In this document: positions 5,565 to 6,486 of the stretch, piece by piece
Position numbering within the stretch: position 1 is the first letter of the stretch
Layout of the letters: every line of letters begins with the position of its first letter
NCBI GenBank assembly: GCA_021796055.1
Contig: JAJYOS010000388.1
Coordinates: 1-6,486 of the forward strand
DNA from: Bacteroidota bacterium
GTDB lineage: Bacteria > Bacteroidota > Kryptoniia > Kryptoniales > JAKASW01
DNA length: 6,486 nucleotides
Reading direction: 5' to 3'
Made by a program: the position numbers and the translations under genes
Notes under the pieces: generated by a model
The model's database searches: none
Seen by the model: only the letters and a program-made list of their open reading frames with translations
What the model was told of the DNA's origin: nothing

Positions 5565-6486
5565 ATGGTGGCTAAGTCTTTCCTCGGTGTTGTGCCGACT
5601 CTCCTCTTCCTTTCAAGCTCAGCATTCACACAGCCTAAAGGGCTCAGTGAGAGTGCGGCGTCATCTACATGGGTTCTCGGAGCGAACACGGACAGTGTCA
5701 CAATGTGTGTTGCTTACGAGCTGCCTTATAGGAAAATCATTTTCACAAAATCGAACGATTCCCCTTCCCGGTTCTCCGCCCAGCTTTCTTTTTCGGTAGA
5801 CGCATTGGACTCAGTCCGCGGGATTAACCACCGCTGCTCCGCTCGAAAAGACGTTACCGCGCGATCGTTCGATGAAACGCGGTCAGACTCAAGGCGCGCT
5901 GCCGATTTCGTTACCGTTACCTTGCCGCGCTCGGTCTACAACATAAATATGGAACTTCGTGATGACCCGCAAAAGATCAGTTATCTCAATACAGTCGTTA
6001 GAAAGCATTTTCTTCCCCGAGACTCCTCCGAAGTGTTGTCGGTAATATTTCTCGATTCACTGTCGGGTGAAAATTACTATCCGGCTATTTCGAACGACGT
6101 GGCACCCTTCCCGCACCGCATTCGTCTTCTGGTCTTGAGCAAAGCGAAAACCACGCTCTCAGCATCGCTTTCAAATAAGAGCCTGGAAAGGCCGGAGGTT
6201 ACCTGCGAGGTGCCCCTCACTTTTGCCGGCGACCGCCTTCAACCTCTTAGAGGCGTAGATGGGTTCTTTATGTCCGACTCCAAAGATTCATCCGGAGCTT
6301 TCTATCTCGGTGTAATTCCTATCGACACCCTTACTGAAGGGAATTTCGAACTGAAGCTGTCTCAAGCTGGACGGACGACCGTTTATCCTTTCAAATATCT
6401 CTGGCTTGATAAACCATCAAGTCTCCGTGACGCCACAATGGCTCTTTCACTTTTAAAATACATTACTCCAGATCCCTCATACGCCG
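5565..6486 (+). CDS. GWxTD-domain exported protein, N-terminal part (runs off window)
   Basis: An open frame of 307 codons without a stop, continuing past the window edge. It begins MVAKSFLGVVPTLLFLSSSAFTQPKG: a Lys then a hydrophobic core, a likely Sec signal peptide cleaved around residues 20-23. No lipobox cysteine is seen. The mature part has CVAYELPYRKIIFTK early, like the 'PYR-L-F' strand of GWxTD-family proteins, a beta-rich middle (about residues 60-280), and ends with KYLWLDKPSSLRDATMALSLLKYIT (about 278-302), which matches the lead-in to the GWxTD domain (W..P.SL.D...AL..L.YI). The GWxTD motif itself lies beyond the window. Function of the family is unknown; members are secreted or surface proteins of FCB-type bacteria. 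An in-frame TAA directly before the ATG limits the start; there is no Shine-Dalgarno. It lies 95 bp after bshB1 and may or may not share its transcript. Confidence 0.82.
   Translation, partial: MVAKSFLGVVPTLLFLSSSAFTQPKGLSESAASSTWVLGANTDSVTMCVAYELPYRKIIFTKSNDSPSRFSAQLSFSVDALDSVRGINHRCSARKDVTARSFDETRSDSRRAADFVTVTLPRSVYNINMELRDDPQKISYLNTVVRKHFLPRDSSEVLSVIFLDSLSGENYYPAISNDVAPFPHRIRLLVLSKAKTTLSASLSNKSLERPEVTCEVPLTFAGDRLQPLRGVDGFFMSDSKDSSGAFYLGVIPIDTLTEGNFELKLSQAGRTTVYPFKYLWLDKPSSLRDATMALSLLKYITPDPSYA

Overview
The window reads as ordinary chromosome from a member of the Bacteroidota / Ignavibacteriota-Chlorobiota (FCB) group. Three things point there: a short (285 aa) principal sigma factor without the long region 1.1 of proteobacterial RpoD and very close to the Bacteroidota type; a BshB1-type bacillithiol deacetylase; and the start of a GWxTD-domain protein, a family known mainly from FCB and related phyla. 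Base composition is moderate. Several genes start in an A/T-rich 'TAA-ATG' context without a clear Shine-Dalgarno sequence, as is common in Bacteroidota. No mobile element, CRISPR array, tRNA or rRNA was found.

The left half (about 1-3053) lies on the minus strand. In transcription order it holds a 562-aa cytosolic GAF-GAF-degenerate GGDEF protein (3053-1365), a 65-aa Cys4 zinc-ribbon-like protein only 16 nt downstream (1348-1151), a 242-bp spacer, the sigma factor gene (908-51), and an intrinsic terminator (28-2). The spacer is not empty: it contains a 15-pair interrupted helix (1013-1027 with 1134-1148) closing a branched fold. This could be an unidentified structured RNA or the leader of the sigma factor gene.

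A 167-bp divergent intergenic region (3054-3220) holds a sigma70-like promoter candidate for the minus-strand genes and two inverted repeats. The right half is on the plus strand: an aldehyde dehydrogenase with an unusual basic/aromatic C-terminal tail (3221-4768), overlapping by 4 nt a PIG-L family deacetylase that looks like BshB1 (4765-5469), then a 95-bp spacer with a possible branched fold, then a GWxTD-domain exported protein whose reading frame is open to the end of the window (5565-6486, C-terminus missing).

Together the genes suggest housekeeping transcription plus a signal-sensing scaffold on one side, and aldehyde/thiol metabolism on the other. The least explained parts are the structured spacer before the sigma factor gene, the catalytically dead GGDEF domain, and the coupling of the tailed aldehyde dehydrogenase to the deacetylase.
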